64,000 nucleotides of DNA, from the NCBI RefSeq assembly GCF_011090385.1, contig NZ_SEWW01000004.1:248001-312000 (forward strand). The letters are read 5' to 3'. Positions 16,989 to 25,902 of this stretch are shown here, one piece after another; position 1 is the first letter of the stretch; every line of letters begins with the position of its first letter. A program made the position numbers and the translations under genes. The notes under the pieces were generated by a model. It was not told where the DNA came from and did not search any database. It saw only the letters and a program-made list of their open reading frames with translations. This DNA is from Aquirufa beregesia (GTDB lineage: Bacteria; Bacteroidota; Bacteroidia; Cytophagales; Spirosomataceae).

Positions 16989-19781
16989 ATGAATACACAC
17001 CAATTATTTAAAAGATTATTAATCGTTATTGTAACATTGGCGTCGTTTGGTCATACTTTTGGCCAAGTAGGGAAGATTAAAGGGACTATTTCAGATCCCG
17101 TATCTAAGGAACCAGTTATTGGAGCAACCATTCGTTTAGAAGGTTTAAGTATCGGAGCAAGTACAGGAATTGAGGGTAATTTTGAATTGGCCACTGTGCC
17201 AGCTGGAATCTACAAACTAATTGTAAGTTCGGTGGGTTATCAATCTCAGCAAATTTCAAATGTTCGAGTTGAGTCAGGTAAAGAAACCATTGTTACGGTT
17301 TCATTACAGGAGGATAATAAGACCTTGGCCAATGTGGTGGTGAAGGCTCAAAAAATCACTACGTCTGAAGTAGCGGTTTTGACGGAGACAAGGCAGTTAC
17401 AGCAAATTGCCGTAGGAATTTCGGGTCAGCAGATCCAGAAGACTCAAGATAGAGATGCTTCTGCTGTGGTACGTAGAATTCCAGGGGTTTCCATATTTGA
17501 TGAAAGATTTGTGGTAGTGAGAGGTTTAAATGAGCGTTATAATACGGTATTGGTGAATGATATCATTACACCTTCTACTGAGGTGGATTCCAAAGCCTTT
17601 TCATTTGACTTGATTCCAAGCTCCATTATAGATCGTATGTTGATTTTTAAATCAGCATCTTCTGATTTACCTGGAGATTTAGGGGGAGGAGCTATCAAGA
17701 TTTACACGAAGACTGTGCCAGATGGCAATACTTTTTCAGCTAGCTTTTCCACGAGTTACCGATCAGGAACGACTGCTCAAAAGGCGATGTCCTATGTAGG
17801 AGGGAAGACTGACTGGTTAGGATTTGATGATGGTGGACGTCAGTTGCCAACAGGTTTTCCTTCCAGAAATAGTATTGCTACGGCAGGAAACACGGAGGCG
17901 GTGATTTCTTATTTTAGAAATTTACCTGCTTTTTATCAAGTAGAAGATAAAAACGTATTACCTGATTTTAGAGGGAATTTGAATTTTGCCCACCGTTGGT
18001 TTTTGGGGGATAAAGAGCTTACGAACTTTTCGTACGTGAATTATTCGAATACGAATCAGTCTTTTCAAATGCAGCAAAGGAGATTTACTTTCTTAGGAGA
18101 TACAGAGAAGTTTTACCAAGATCAATCCCTATCTCAAAATGTTCGCATAGGAATGATGTCGAACTGGGCATTGATTTTGAATCCTAGCAATAAGTTGGAG
18201 TTTAGAAACTTGTTCAACCAAATTGGCATTAAAGAAACGGTTTTTCGTAATGGGTATAATGAGAACGTAGATTTAAACAATGCATCGTTCCGTTATGAGC
18301 AACGTTCCATTTACTCTGGCCAGTTTAGCGGTACGCATGAATTATCGGCATTAAGTAAGTTGAAGTGGGTGGCTGGTCTAGGATATACTTTTAGAACGGA
18401 GCCAGATTATAGAAGATATACAAGAAGTAGAGAGAGAAATTCAACAGGGGCATTCACTTTTGATTTACAACAATCCGACAGTCCTACTTTACAGCAGTCT
18501 GCTCGTTCATTTTCCCATGTAGAGGAGTTTATTTATACAACAAGAGTCGACTTTGATCATATACTTAAGGAGAATGAAGATGAGAAGTTAAGAATGACTT
18601 TCCGAGCTGGAATATACACAGAATACAAGGAGCGTGCATTCTCCAATCGCTGGTATGGAATCACCAATCCTAATCGATTGTCATCCGATAACTCTTTGTT
18701 GAAACAAGATCCAGCTAATTTCTTCAATCCAAGCAATTTGGGAGGGAACTCGATATACTATGGAGTAGGGACCAATTTTGAAGATAAGTACACGGCTCAA
18801 AATACTTTTGGAGCGGTCTATGCACAAGTGTATTTACCTATTGGGGAGAGATTAAATGCTACAATTGGCTTGAGAGGAGAGTATAATAATCAGGAATTAC
18901 AAAGTAAGGAAAGGGGTTCTGGAGCCGCTATTAAGGTGACTAACCCGGTATTTAGTCCGCTGCCCTCATTGAATGTGGCCTATAATTTCACAACAAAAAA
19001 CTTATTGCGTTTTGCTTACAGTTCTACAGTAAACCGTCCTGAGTTTCGTGAGTTAGCTCCGTTTACCTATTATGACTTCGTGTATGATGTCACACGTACG
19101 GGATTTATTCCAAGAGCGGATAAACCTAAATTATTGAATGCCACGATTAACAATTTTGACTTAAGGTATGAATTGTATCCATCAAAGTCGGAATTGATAT
19201 CCTTGGCGGTATTTTATAAAAAATTCTTAAATCCGATTGAATCTAAAGTTTTCTACAATGGTAGTACGGTAGCTTTTACGGTAGATAATGCTACTGAGGC
19301 AACTAGCACAGGAGTGGAATTGGAAATCAGAAAGCAAATTGCTCCTAACTGGGTTGCTTTATTTAATGCAGCATTGATCAGTAGTAATGTACGTGCTGGA
19401 CAATCTGACAATATGTTGAACCGTAACCTTCAGGGCCAATCACCTTATTTAATCAATGCAGGTATATTTTATGAAAATGCAGACAAAGGATGGCAGGCTA
19501 ACATATTATACAATGTGATTGGTAAGAGAATTTTTGTGATAGGTGATAGCCAGTTGTCGGCTGATATTTATGAAATGCCTAGAAATGTGGTAGATATTAA
19601 TATCACTAAGGCATTGTCAAAGAAAGTAGATTTCAAATTAGCCATACAAGATTTATTAAACCAGAAGTTTTCTTTAGTGCAGGACACGAACCGCGATGGT
19701 GAAATTTCTGACAAGGATGGTGTATACCAAGAGTATCACCGTGGAAGTTATTTTACCATGGGAATTACGATGAAGTTTTAG
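16989..19781 (+). CDS. TonB-dependent outer-membrane receptor
   Basis: A 930-residue outer-membrane transporter. After a signal peptide ending ASFGHTFGQ comes a carboxypeptidase-D-like beta-sandwich (GKIKGTISDPVSKEPVIGAT to about residue 110). A TonB plug follows, with DRDASAVVRRIPGVSIFDER and FVVVRGLNERYNTVLVND, and then a 22-strand-type barrel ending in a terminal Phe (FTMGITMKF). It is not a SusC type: it lacks the long SusC N-terminal signature and has no SusD partner. The gene 59 bases downstream encodes a beta-helix lipoprotein, so the two probably form one uptake unit. The substrate is unknown; neighbouring phosphorus genes suggest an organophosphorus compound, which is inference. Confidence 0.9.
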   Translation: MNTHQLFKRLLIVIVTLASFGHTFGQVGKIKGTISDPVSKEPVIGATIRLEGLSIGASTGIEGNFELATVPAGIYKLIVSSVGYQSQQISNVRVESGKETIVTVSLQEDNKTLANVVVKAQKITTSEVAVLTETRQLQQIAVGISGQQIQKTQDRDASAVVRRIPGVSIFDERFVVVRGLNERYNTVLVNDIITPSTEVDSKAFSFDLIPSSIIDRMLIFKSASSDLPGDLGGGAIKIYTKTVPDGNTFSASFSTSYRSGTTAQKAMSYVGGKTDWLGFDDGGRQLPTGFPSRNSIATAGNTEAVISYFRNLPAFYQVEDKNVLPDFRGNLNFAHRWFLGDKELTNFSYVNYSNTNQSFQMQQRRFTFLGDTEKFYQDQSLSQNVRIGMMSNWALILNPSNKLEFRNLFNQIGIKETVFRNGYNENVDLNNASFRYEQRSIYSGQFSGTHELSALSKLKWVAGLGYTFRTEPDYRRYTRSRERNSTGAFTFDLQQSDSPTLQQSARSFSHVEEFIYTTRVDFDHILKENEDEKLRMTFRAGIYTEYKERAFSNRWYGITNPNRLSSDNSLLKQDPANFFNPSNLGGNSIYYGVGTNFEDKYTAQNTFGAVYAQVYLPIGERLNATIGLRGEYNNQELQSKERGSGAAIKVTNPVFSPLPSLNVAYNFTTKNLLRFAYSSTVNRPEFRELAPFTYYDFVYDVTRTGFIPRADKPKLLNATINNFDLRYELYPSKSELISLAVFYKKFLNPIESKVFYNGSTVAFTVDNATEATSTGVELEIRKQIAPNWVALFNAALISSNVRAGQSDNMLNRNLQGQSPYLINAGIFYENADKGWQANILYNVIGKRIFVIGDSQLSADIYEMPRNVVDINITKALSKKVDFKLAIQDLLNQKFSLVQDTNRDGEISDKDGVYQEYHRGSYFTMGITMKF

Positions 19782-19840
19782 TGGCGGCATAAGGAAAAAT
19801 GATAAGTAGTAACAATTAAAAACATATAAATCACAAATTC

Positions 19841-21172
19841 ATGCAACAATTACGTGTCATTTTCGCTTGTTTGCTTACAGCTGCCATAGGTTTGTCGGCT
19901 TGTACGAAAAACGATTCAGAGGTAGAAATTACAGTGCCAGCACCATCTAATCGTTCAGTGGTAGAGGTATCAGGAAAAATCACTGCCAATACTACTTGGA
20001 AGGAGTCTGAAAAATATTTGTTAAAGGGATTCGTCTATGTAGAGTCTGGAGCGACTTTGACAGTAGAACCTGGTACCATCATTTTGGGGGATAAAATCAC
20101 GAAGGGGACTTTAATTGTAAAACCGGGAGGGAAATTAATCGCTAGGGGAACGGCAGCTAAGCCTATTGTATTTACATCTGCGCAGGCTAAAGGGTCTAGA
20201 AATTATGGCGACTGGGGTGGTTTAATTATGTTGGGTAATGCCCGAGTAAACAAAACGCCAGCTACGATTGAGGGGGAGAACGTATCCACTTTTGGAGGTT
20301 CTAATGATTCGGATAATTCAGGCGTATTAAAATATGTACGCATTGAGTTTGCCGGTATTGCTTTTGAAACGGATAAGGAAATTAATGGATTGACTTTAGG
20401 TGGTGTCGGTTCAGCTACAGAAATTGACTATGTGCAGGTTTCTTATAATGGAGATGATGCTTATGAGTGGTTTGGAGGAAATGTAAATGCGAAGCACTTG
20501 GTGTCATACCGAAATATGGATGATGATTTCGACACAGATTGGGGATACAGTGGTAATGTTCAATTTGCATTGTCGATCCGTGACCCACAAGTTGCTGACC
20601 AATGCTCATGTTCAGACAGTAATGCTTTTGAATCGGATAACGATGCAGCAGGTTCAGATGCTTCACCACAGACTAGTGCGAAGTTTGCCAATGTAAGTGC
20701 TTTTATCGCAGACGGAACAGTGGATAAAAAATACCGTTCGGCTATGCGTATCCGCCGTAATTCAGCCATTTCGGTTATCAACAGTTTATTTGTTGGAGGT
20801 TGGGTTGCTAAGGGAGGGTTAGAATTAGAAGGTACAGCTGCTCAAAATAATTTTGTGACAAGCAAGAATATTCTTTCAGGATTAGTGGTAACAGGTATGT
20901 TGAAGCCTATCGTGACTGGAGATGAAACGATGTTAAAAGATGCTACACGTAAAAATCAGTTTGGTGTAGGTGCGGAGACATTAGGTTTAACAGCGGGCTA
21001 TAATCGTTTACAAGGAAAGCCAAGCTTAGCTTTGACAAGTACATCCAAATTATTGGGTGCTGGAGTTGGTTTACCAACTGGATTTGAAGCAAATACAAAT
21101 ATTGGTGCTTTTGGAACTACGGATTGGACAGAGGGTTGGACAAACTGGGATCCACAAAACACGGATTACTAA
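19841..21172 (+). CDS. Surface lipoprotein with beta-helix repeats
   Basis: A 443-residue lipoprotein. The signal peptide ends in LTAAIGLSACTKN, giving a lipidated Cys21. From about residue 40 the sequence has repeating turns typical of a right-handed beta-helix: GFVYVESGATLTVEPGTIIL, GTLIVKPGGKLIARGTAAKP, then DWGGLIMLGNARVN and LKYVRIEFAGIAF. A DDDFDTDWGYSG segment is rich in Asp and may bind calcium. Such proteins are repeatedly found behind non-SusC TonB receptors in Bacteroidota. It probably sits on the cell surface and serves the upstream receptor, but I know no confirmed role. Confidence 0.75.
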   Translation: MQQLRVIFACLLTAAIGLSACTKNDSEVEITVPAPSNRSVVEVSGKITANTTWKESEKYLLKGFVYVESGATLTVEPGTIILGDKITKGTLIVKPGGKLIARGTAAKPIVFTSAQAKGSRNYGDWGGLIMLGNARVNKTPATIEGENVSTFGGSNDSDNSGVLKYVRIEFAGIAFETDKEINGLTLGGVGSATEIDYVQVSYNGDDAYEWFGGNVNAKHLVSYRNMDDDFDTDWGYSGNVQFALSIRDPQVADQCSCSDSNAFESDNDAAGSDASPQTSAKFANVSAFIADGTVDKKYRSAMRIRRNSAISVINSLFVGGWVAKGGLELEGTAAQNNFVTSKNILSGLVVTGMLKPIVTGDETMLKDATRKNQFGVGAETLGLTAGYNRLQGKPSLALTSTSKLLGAGVGLPTGFEANTNIGAFGTTDWTEGWTNWDPQNTDY

Positions 21173-21196
21173 GATTTTATATTGGTGTAATTCAGA

Positions 21197-21225
21197 AAAT
21201 GCCGAAAGGATTCCTTTCGGCATTT
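21197..21225 (+). terminator. Terminator of the TonB/beta-helix operon
   Basis: AAATGCCGAAAGG and CCTTTCGGCATTT form a perfect 13-pair stem with a three-base loop, 24 bases after the stop, followed by T-rich sequence. Confidence 0.88.
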
Positions 21226-21249
21226 CTTGTTTAAATGCCTGCGCTTTCT

Positions 21250-21282
21250 AACGCTGTCAAGGTTTGGAACCTTGCCAGCGTT
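21250..21282. repeat. Intergenic palindromic repeat, copy 1
   Basis: A 33-base near-palindrome with arms AACGCTGTCAAGGTT and AACCTTGCCAGCGTT. It matches the element at 43717-43749 at 30 of 33 positions. It lies between two convergent genes, just after the terminator. Confidence 0.8.
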
Positions 21283-21320
21283 GCGTAGCTGGGCGCAGAC
21301 AGAACGAACGGGGAAGCGGA

Positions 21321-22595
21321 CTATTGTATCAATTTCTTGGCAAAATAGATCATGCTGAAAAGGGCAATACCTATTCCAGCTAATCCCAATAGGGTAATCC
21401 ATTCAAAGAATAAATGGGCTAAATTCCAATGAGGGAAAATGAAACCACTGCACAAAAGAAGGATGTTGTAACCCACATAGCCCGTAGAGTCAACAATGTA
21501 CATTAAAAACCCTATGTTGGCTTTATGTTTACTAATCGCAATCATTCGTTCAAAGACGGAAGTAGTAATGGTCAAATAAGGTAAATAAATACCAAACCCA
21601 GTGAGTACTATTAACCAAAAACTGGATAAATATTGGAGTCCAAGGGTACCACTGATAATCAGTAAAACAAAGCCAAACAGGATAATTCCCATGCTGATGA
21701 AAAAGGCGTTGAAATTATTTTTGATATACACTAAACTTCCGTTAATCACTAAAATTCCCACTGTAACCCATACTTCTGTTTGTGTGAAAATAGCTGGAAC
21801 TCCATGAAAACCAAGGTATTCCCAGATTTCAGGGGCAAAGTCGGACCGGATCCCCCTTAGTAAGGAAGCAAACAAGTAAAGCACACTTATTCCGAATATT
21901 CCTGGCCCTAAGGATTTGAGCAGTTGACTTCTATCATTGGATGTCATAGGGGCTCGTTCTGAGCGTTCGGCAATATCTTCTTGTGTTGGCTTGGGGATTC
22001 GGTGCAACATCCATACAAAAAATAGAAATGGCATGCTAAATAGGATTCCTGCCGTAAATGGCATCCAGGTTTCGGATATGCCTGTGTTTAATAGCAGCTT
22101 ACCCACTGATTTTGAAACTCCATCTGCTAAAATGAAGCTGGCCCCTAAACTGGCAATGAATAATTCGGTATTTTTTTTACCTTCCAAAAATCCTTGAATA
22201 TAGCCAAATATCATACCTAAGGGGAGTCCATTGATCAGTAAAAATAGGATACTCCAGGGCTTGGGAGCTAAACCAAATCCCAATAAAGCTAACTCTGCCA
22301 TAAAGACACTCCACAAAATAGCTTTAATTCTCTGGGACCAAGCCATAGAGGAAACAAAAAAGATTCCTCCACACTTTGACAACATATAACCCGCTATCTG
22401 TGAGGATATTAATACGGATTTCCAAGGTATGCCTAGCCAAAACTGTCCTTCATAAAGGCCCGCAGTAAAAGGTTTTCTAAAGCCGTATACACAAAAGTAA
22501 CAGCCAAATGCTGCCACCATGGACCAAAGAGGATGGGAAAACCATTGGGTGAAAGACGGGTTTTTCTCTAGTCTAGAATGGGACTGAATAATCAC
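21321..22595 (-). CDS. DUF5690/MFS-like membrane transporter
   Basis: A 424-residue polytopic inner-membrane protein with about 12 hydrophobic segments in two halves joined by a polar loop (near SERAPMTSNDRSQL). The start AAFGCYFCVYGFRKPFTAGL resembles glycerol-3-phosphate/hexose-phosphate carriers of the major facilitator superfamily, and the whole fits DUF5690. It starts at GTG in a GTGA overlap with the PhnZ-like gene, so translation is coupled. A carrier for an organophosphonate or organophosphate is the natural guess from context; the substrate is not shown by sequence. Confidence 0.75.
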   Translation of the reverse strand: MIIQSHSRLEKNPSFTQWFSHPLWSMVAAFGCYFCVYGFRKPFTAGLYEGQFWLGIPWKSVLISSQIAGYMLSKCGGIFFVSSMAWSQRIKAILWSVFMAELALLGFGLAPKPWSILFLLINGLPLGMIFGYIQGFLEGKKNTELFIASLGASFILADGVSKSVGKLLLNTGISETWMPFTAGILFSMPFLFFVWMLHRIPKPTQEDIAERSERAPMTSNDRSQLLKSLGPGIFGISVLYLFASLLRGIRSDFAPEIWEYLGFHGVPAIFTQTEVWVTVGILVINGSLVYIKNNFNAFFISMGIILFGFVLLIISGTLGLQYLSSFWLIVLTGFGIYLPYLTITTSVFERMIAISKHKANIGFLMYIVDSTGYVGYNILLLCSGFIFPHWNLAHLFFEWITLLGLAGIGIALFSMIYFAKKLIQ

Positions 22596-23137
22596 AAGGA
22601 AATTGTTTCGATTAAATCCAGGTAATGTTCCAATGGAAGTACTTGCAGGTCTAGCACCTTGGCGGTATCATCATATTTTCTTAATTGGATAGCAGACTGA
22701 AAGTGAGGATTTTGCTCAAAAACCAAGCATTCCTCTTCGCTCATGGGACCACCTTGAAGTTGTAAGCTAATTAATGAAGGCTCGCTCAGTTGAGCTTGAT
22801 AAGCCGCTTCCCGATTACATAAGTAACGTTTGGCATTCACATGTAAATGAATGGGCTCGGTTACTGAATCATTGAAATATCGATCTAGGAATTCCTTGGC
22901 AAGATTTTCATGCATATCGTCAATGCCATTTTCTGGAGCATCGTCTGGTAATGCATGTAAAAGGTGACCGATGTCGTGTAATAAACTAGCTATAATGAGT
23001 TCCGTGGATGCACTTTCATCGGAGGCTAATTGGGCACATTGCAAGGCATGCTCCAACTGGCTTACTGCCTCTCCACCATATTGAGAATCGCCCAATTCGG
23101 TAAACATGTGTTGGATTTTCTGAGTGATCTCTTTCAT
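22592..23137 (-). CDS. PhnZ-like HD-domain phosphonate oxygenase
   Basis: A 181-residue HD-domain protein from the ATG at 23137 (the frame runs open to 23233, but MKEITQKIQHMF is the natural start). As I remember the PhnZ structure, its diiron site and lid use Y24, E27, H34, H58, D59, H80, H104 and D161, with K108 and R158 binding substrate. The matching residues here are Y20, E23, H30, H54, D55, H76, H99 and D156, with K103 and R153, at nearly identical spacing. PhnZ uses O2 to cleave the C-P bond of 2-amino-1-hydroxyethylphosphonate. No PhnY hydroxylase is in the window. It also fits the broader family of phosphonate-operon HDIG proteins, so the exact substrate is open. Confidence 0.8.
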   Translation of the reverse strand: MKEITQKIQHMFTELGDSQYGGEAVSQLEHALQCAQLASDESASTELIIASLLHDIGHLLHALPDDAPENGIDDMHENLAKEFLDRYFNDSVTEPIHLHVNAKRYLCNREAAYQAQLSEPSLISLQLQGGPMSEEECLVFEQNPHFQSAIQLRKYDDTAKVLDLQVLPLEHYLDLIETISL

Positions 23138-23242
23138 CTGCTTTTTCAAGTATTTTATGTAATTTAAGCCCATTAAAAAGTTCAAAAAACACCTTACAGG
23201 TGATTTAAAATAGATTTCACATTGCCATAACAAATCCGTAAA

Positions 23243-23683
23243 ATGCCCTTCAATTTCAAAATCAGACCGGCTTTATTAGAAGATGAAAAGGCTGTCTTAG
23301 AACTCGTAAATGAGCTAGAAAACAGAGATTCCGACCCACAAATTTTTGCTCAAATTTGGAGGGAATATTTGGCTCATACGCATACCTATGTATGGGTTAC
23401 CGAAAACCCAAAAAATCAAATAGTTGGTTTTTTGAGTGTGATAGGTCAAAACCTATTGCATCACGAAGGAATGGTCTACGAGATTCAAGAATTAATGGTT
23501 ACTGCCTCTTGTCAAGGTAAAGGCCTGGGTAGAAAATTAATAGAAGCTCTTAAAAATGAGCTTAAGGAAAAGGATGTGAAATCAATCGAAGTGACGTCGA
23601 ATAAACGCAGAAAAGAAGCTCATGCTTTTTATGAAGCGATGGGCTTTACAAATTCACATGAAAAGTTTACGATCTATTTTTGA
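23243..23683 (+). CDS. PhnO-like aminoalkylphosphonate N-acetyltransferase
   Basis: A 146-residue GNAT acetyltransferase. The acetyl-CoA loop is QGKGLGRKLIEAL (residues about 92-104). The middle and end match my memory of E. coli PhnO: LHH followed by EIQEL before the CoA loop, then NKRRKEAHAFYEAMGF and SHEKFT at the C-terminus. PhnO acetylates aminoalkylphosphonates such as 2-aminoethylphosphonate and 1-aminoalkylphosphonates. The gene diverges from the PhnZ-like gene (105 bases between starts). Its 3' end overlaps the convergent alkaline phosphatase gene by 10 bases. The family call is firm as GNAT and likely as PhnO-type. Confidence 0.78.
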   Translation: MPFNFKIRPALLEDEKAVLELVNELENRDSDPQIFAQIWREYLAHTHTYVWVTENPKNQIVGFLSVIGQNLLHHEGMVYEIQELMVTASCQGKGLGRKLIEALKNELKEKDVKSIEVTSNKRRKEAHAFYEAMGFTNSHEKFTIYF

Positions 23684-24750
23684 GTTAAACCTAATGCCGA
23701 TTTCATTTTATCGAAGATGGCAGTGTTCTGGTATATGCCTTGAAAAGCTTCCGAACCTGGGCCAAAAGCAAAAACAGGAACCATTTGACCCGTATGGCTT
23801 TTAGTAATGAAAGAGGCCTTTACTTCCCCTGTCTTCATGTCCCCTCCCAATAAAGCCATGCCTCCAGTTTCATGGTCGGCAGTAATAACGACAAGCGTTT
23901 CCTTGTCTTTTTCGGCAAAATGTAAGGCCGCGTCAATACTTTTATTGAAATCCACCATTTCTGACACGGCATAGTTGGTATCATTCGCATGTCCCCCCCA
24001 ATCAATTTGGCCGCCTTCAATCATGACAAAGAATCCTTTTTTATTCTTGGAAAGTAATTCCATCGATTTATTCGTAGCATCTAGTAAAACATCCCCTCTG
24101 CCTTCACTGATTTTAATGGGGTCTCCTGGTGCATATAAATAGATAAATTTCCCTTGCTTGATGGCATTCATTTCGGCTAGGGATTCAACTACTTGGTATT
24201 TTTTTGATCTGAGAGAATCCAATAAATTTTGGCCGTCTTTTCGTTGGTCAAAGCTTTTTCTTCCACCACCCACTACGATATCCACGTCTGTTTTGAGAAA
24301 ATCTTTGGCTATTTCGTCATGCATATTGCGTTTGATTTGATGGGCAATAAACGCTGCAGGTGTTGCATCTGTGATATCGGCAGTACTGACTAAGCCTGTG
24401 GCTAGTCCTTTTTTCTCAGCCAATTCCAAAAGAGTTACTTGTGGGGTTTGTGTAGCGTCTACGCCAATGGCCCCATTATATGTTTTTTTACCCGTTGAAA
24501 AAGCCGTAGCCCCTGCCGCGGAATCCGTTACATAATTATCAGAGGCTTGATTTTTATGAAATCCTATATGTCGGATTCTTTCTAAAGCCAAATGCCCTTT
24601 ATTGGCTGTAAGGCCAGCATATATTTGGCTGACTCCCATGCCATCACCAATTAAAAAAATGATGTTTTTAGGTAGATTTTTTTTAGTGTTTTGCCCAAAA
24701 GCAGTTAAAGAAAGTAAGCAGATTAGACTTAGGTAAATGACTTTTTTCAT
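23674..24750 (-). CDS. phoA: Alkaline phosphatase, PhoA family
   Basis: A 358-residue exported phosphomonoesterase. After a signal peptide (SLICLLSLTAFGQ) come NIIFLIGDGMGVSQIYAG with metal ligand Asp36, VTDSAAGATAFSTGKKTYNG with nucleophile Ser77, IEGGQIDWGGHANDTNYAV, and ITADHETGGMAL, which together supply the two-zinc and magnesium ligands. The final zinc histidine is in KSHTGQMVPVFAFG. It is shorter than E. coli PhoA, as is common in this phylum. It acts in the periplasm, releasing phosphate from esters. It follows the FAD oxidoreductase by six bases and is therefore in the phosphonate operon. Confidence 0.92.
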   Translation of the reverse strand: MKKVIYLSLICLLSLTAFGQNTKKNLPKNIIFLIGDGMGVSQIYAGLTANKGHLALERIRHIGFHKNQASDNYVTDSAAGATAFSTGKKTYNGAIGVDATQTPQVTLLELAEKKGLATGLVSTADITDATPAAFIAHQIKRNMHDEIAKDFLKTDVDIVVGGGRKSFDQRKDGQNLLDSLRSKKYQVVESLAEMNAIKQGKFIYLYAPGDPIKISEGRGDVLLDATNKSMELLSKNKKGFFVMIEGGQIDWGGHANDTNYAVSEMVDFNKSIDAALHFAEKDKETLVVITADHETGGMALLGGDMKTGEVKASFITKSHTGQMVPVFAFGPGSEAFQGIYQNTAIFDKMKSALGLTQK

Positions 24751-24756
24751 ACAGGT

Positions 24757-25902
24757 TTAATATAGTTTTTGAATGTAATCAGCTGTAAATCCAGGGCTTG
24801 TCGTCATTCCCTTCCCACCAATTCCATTGATCACGTGAATGACATCGTCCAACGTTTTGGTAAAGATATCTGATTTGTTGGCTTGTAAATAATATCCTGC
24901 CCAGGTTGAATCGACTTCCCAGCTTTCTAATTGTAGGATTTTTTTGGCTTCATGCAGCATCATGTCATTGATTTCAGCGGAAATTTCAAAACCAAAATTG
25001 GCTTTATGGTGCGCTGGAACATAGGCATGAGAATCACCTAAAATGATGGATCCGTCATCCGCTTGTTTGAATAAAATATGAATACCCTGCTCCTGTAAAA
25101 GTTTCTGTTCAGCACTCGCTTCCAGCTTTTGAAAGGAAGGGCAAGAGTGAAAGCTTTCATAGCGACGAATCGTTAAACCGGTTAAAATATTGGATTTGAA
25201 AGCCCTCTTTTGAGGTTTTAATCGCATCATTTGAAGCTTACTAATTTTTAAGTCAGCCTGAGCAAATAAGTCAGGGAATAAAAACTGGGTATCTCTTCCA
25301 CTAGCTAGAATGACCTTATCAGACCAAAAAGCCTGTCCATGAGCGCTATGAATCTTAGCGATTCCTCGTTTTTTTTCAATGGATATAACGGAGCATAAGG
25401 GTTGGTAATGCAATCCCATGTATTGAATAAGAAATTCCCTTACACGGTGTACCATCACTAAAGGATTGAGTGATGCTTCTTCTGGGAAATACAGCCCTCC
25501 TTTCACATACTCTTTCTTAAGAGCTGGGTTTATGTCCAGACACTCTTGCGCTGTATAGAGCTTATTTGTATAATTTCTTTCCGTAAAAAGTTGATGAATT
25601 TCTTCTAGGAGAGTCATCTCTTGATCGTCAGAAGCATAATACCAAGAGCCATTTTTGACTAAAGAAATATCGGTGTTTTCTTGTAAGTCCTTGTAAATTT
25701 TCAAGGATTTACGGCCATATTCAAACCACCGAGGAAGTGATTGTCCTGAAGGTACGGCTTGTCCAAAATTACGGAAACTAGCCTCAAATGGTTGGGCGTC
25801 TTTTTCTAAAAGTAGTACTGTTTTTCCTCTTTTTAAGGCATGATAAGCGCAAAAAGTCCCTATGATTCCTGCGCCTACAATGATTAAATCATATTTTTTC
25901 AT
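24757..25902 (-). CDS. FAD-dependent oxidoreductase, phosphonate-associated
   Basis: A 381-residue flavoprotein of the D-amino-acid-oxidase type. The dinucleotide fold LIIVGAGIIGTFCAYHALKR is at residues 5-24, followed by VLLLEKD, the FRNFGQAVPSGQ segment, and a C-terminal NGIGGKGMTTSPG FAD motif. A clade of this superfamily (I recall it as TIGR03364) travels with phosphonatase-like hydrolases. It is proposed, or in some members shown, to oxidise an aminophosphonate or N-methylated aminophosphonate to an aldehyde. Here it overlaps the PhnX-like gene by 14 bases, which fits that pairing exactly. The true amine substrate is unknown. Confidence 0.85.
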   Translation of the reverse strand: MKKYDLIIVGAGIIGTFCAYHALKRGKTVLLLEKDAQPFEASFRNFGQAVPSGQSLPRWFEYGRKSLKIYKDLQENTDISLVKNGSWYYASDDQEMTLLEEIHQLFTERNYTNKLYTAQECLDINPALKKEYVKGGLYFPEEASLNPLVMVHRVREFLIQYMGLHYQPLCSVISIEKKRGIAKIHSAHGQAFWSDKVILASGRDTQFLFPDLFAQADLKISKLQMMRLKPQKRAFKSNILTGLTIRRYESFHSCPSFQKLEASAEQKLLQEQGIHILFKQADDGSIILGDSHAYVPAHHKANFGFEISAEINDMMLHEAKKILQLESWEVDSTWAGYYLQANKSDIFTKTLDDVIHVINGIGGKGMTTSPGFTADYIQKLY

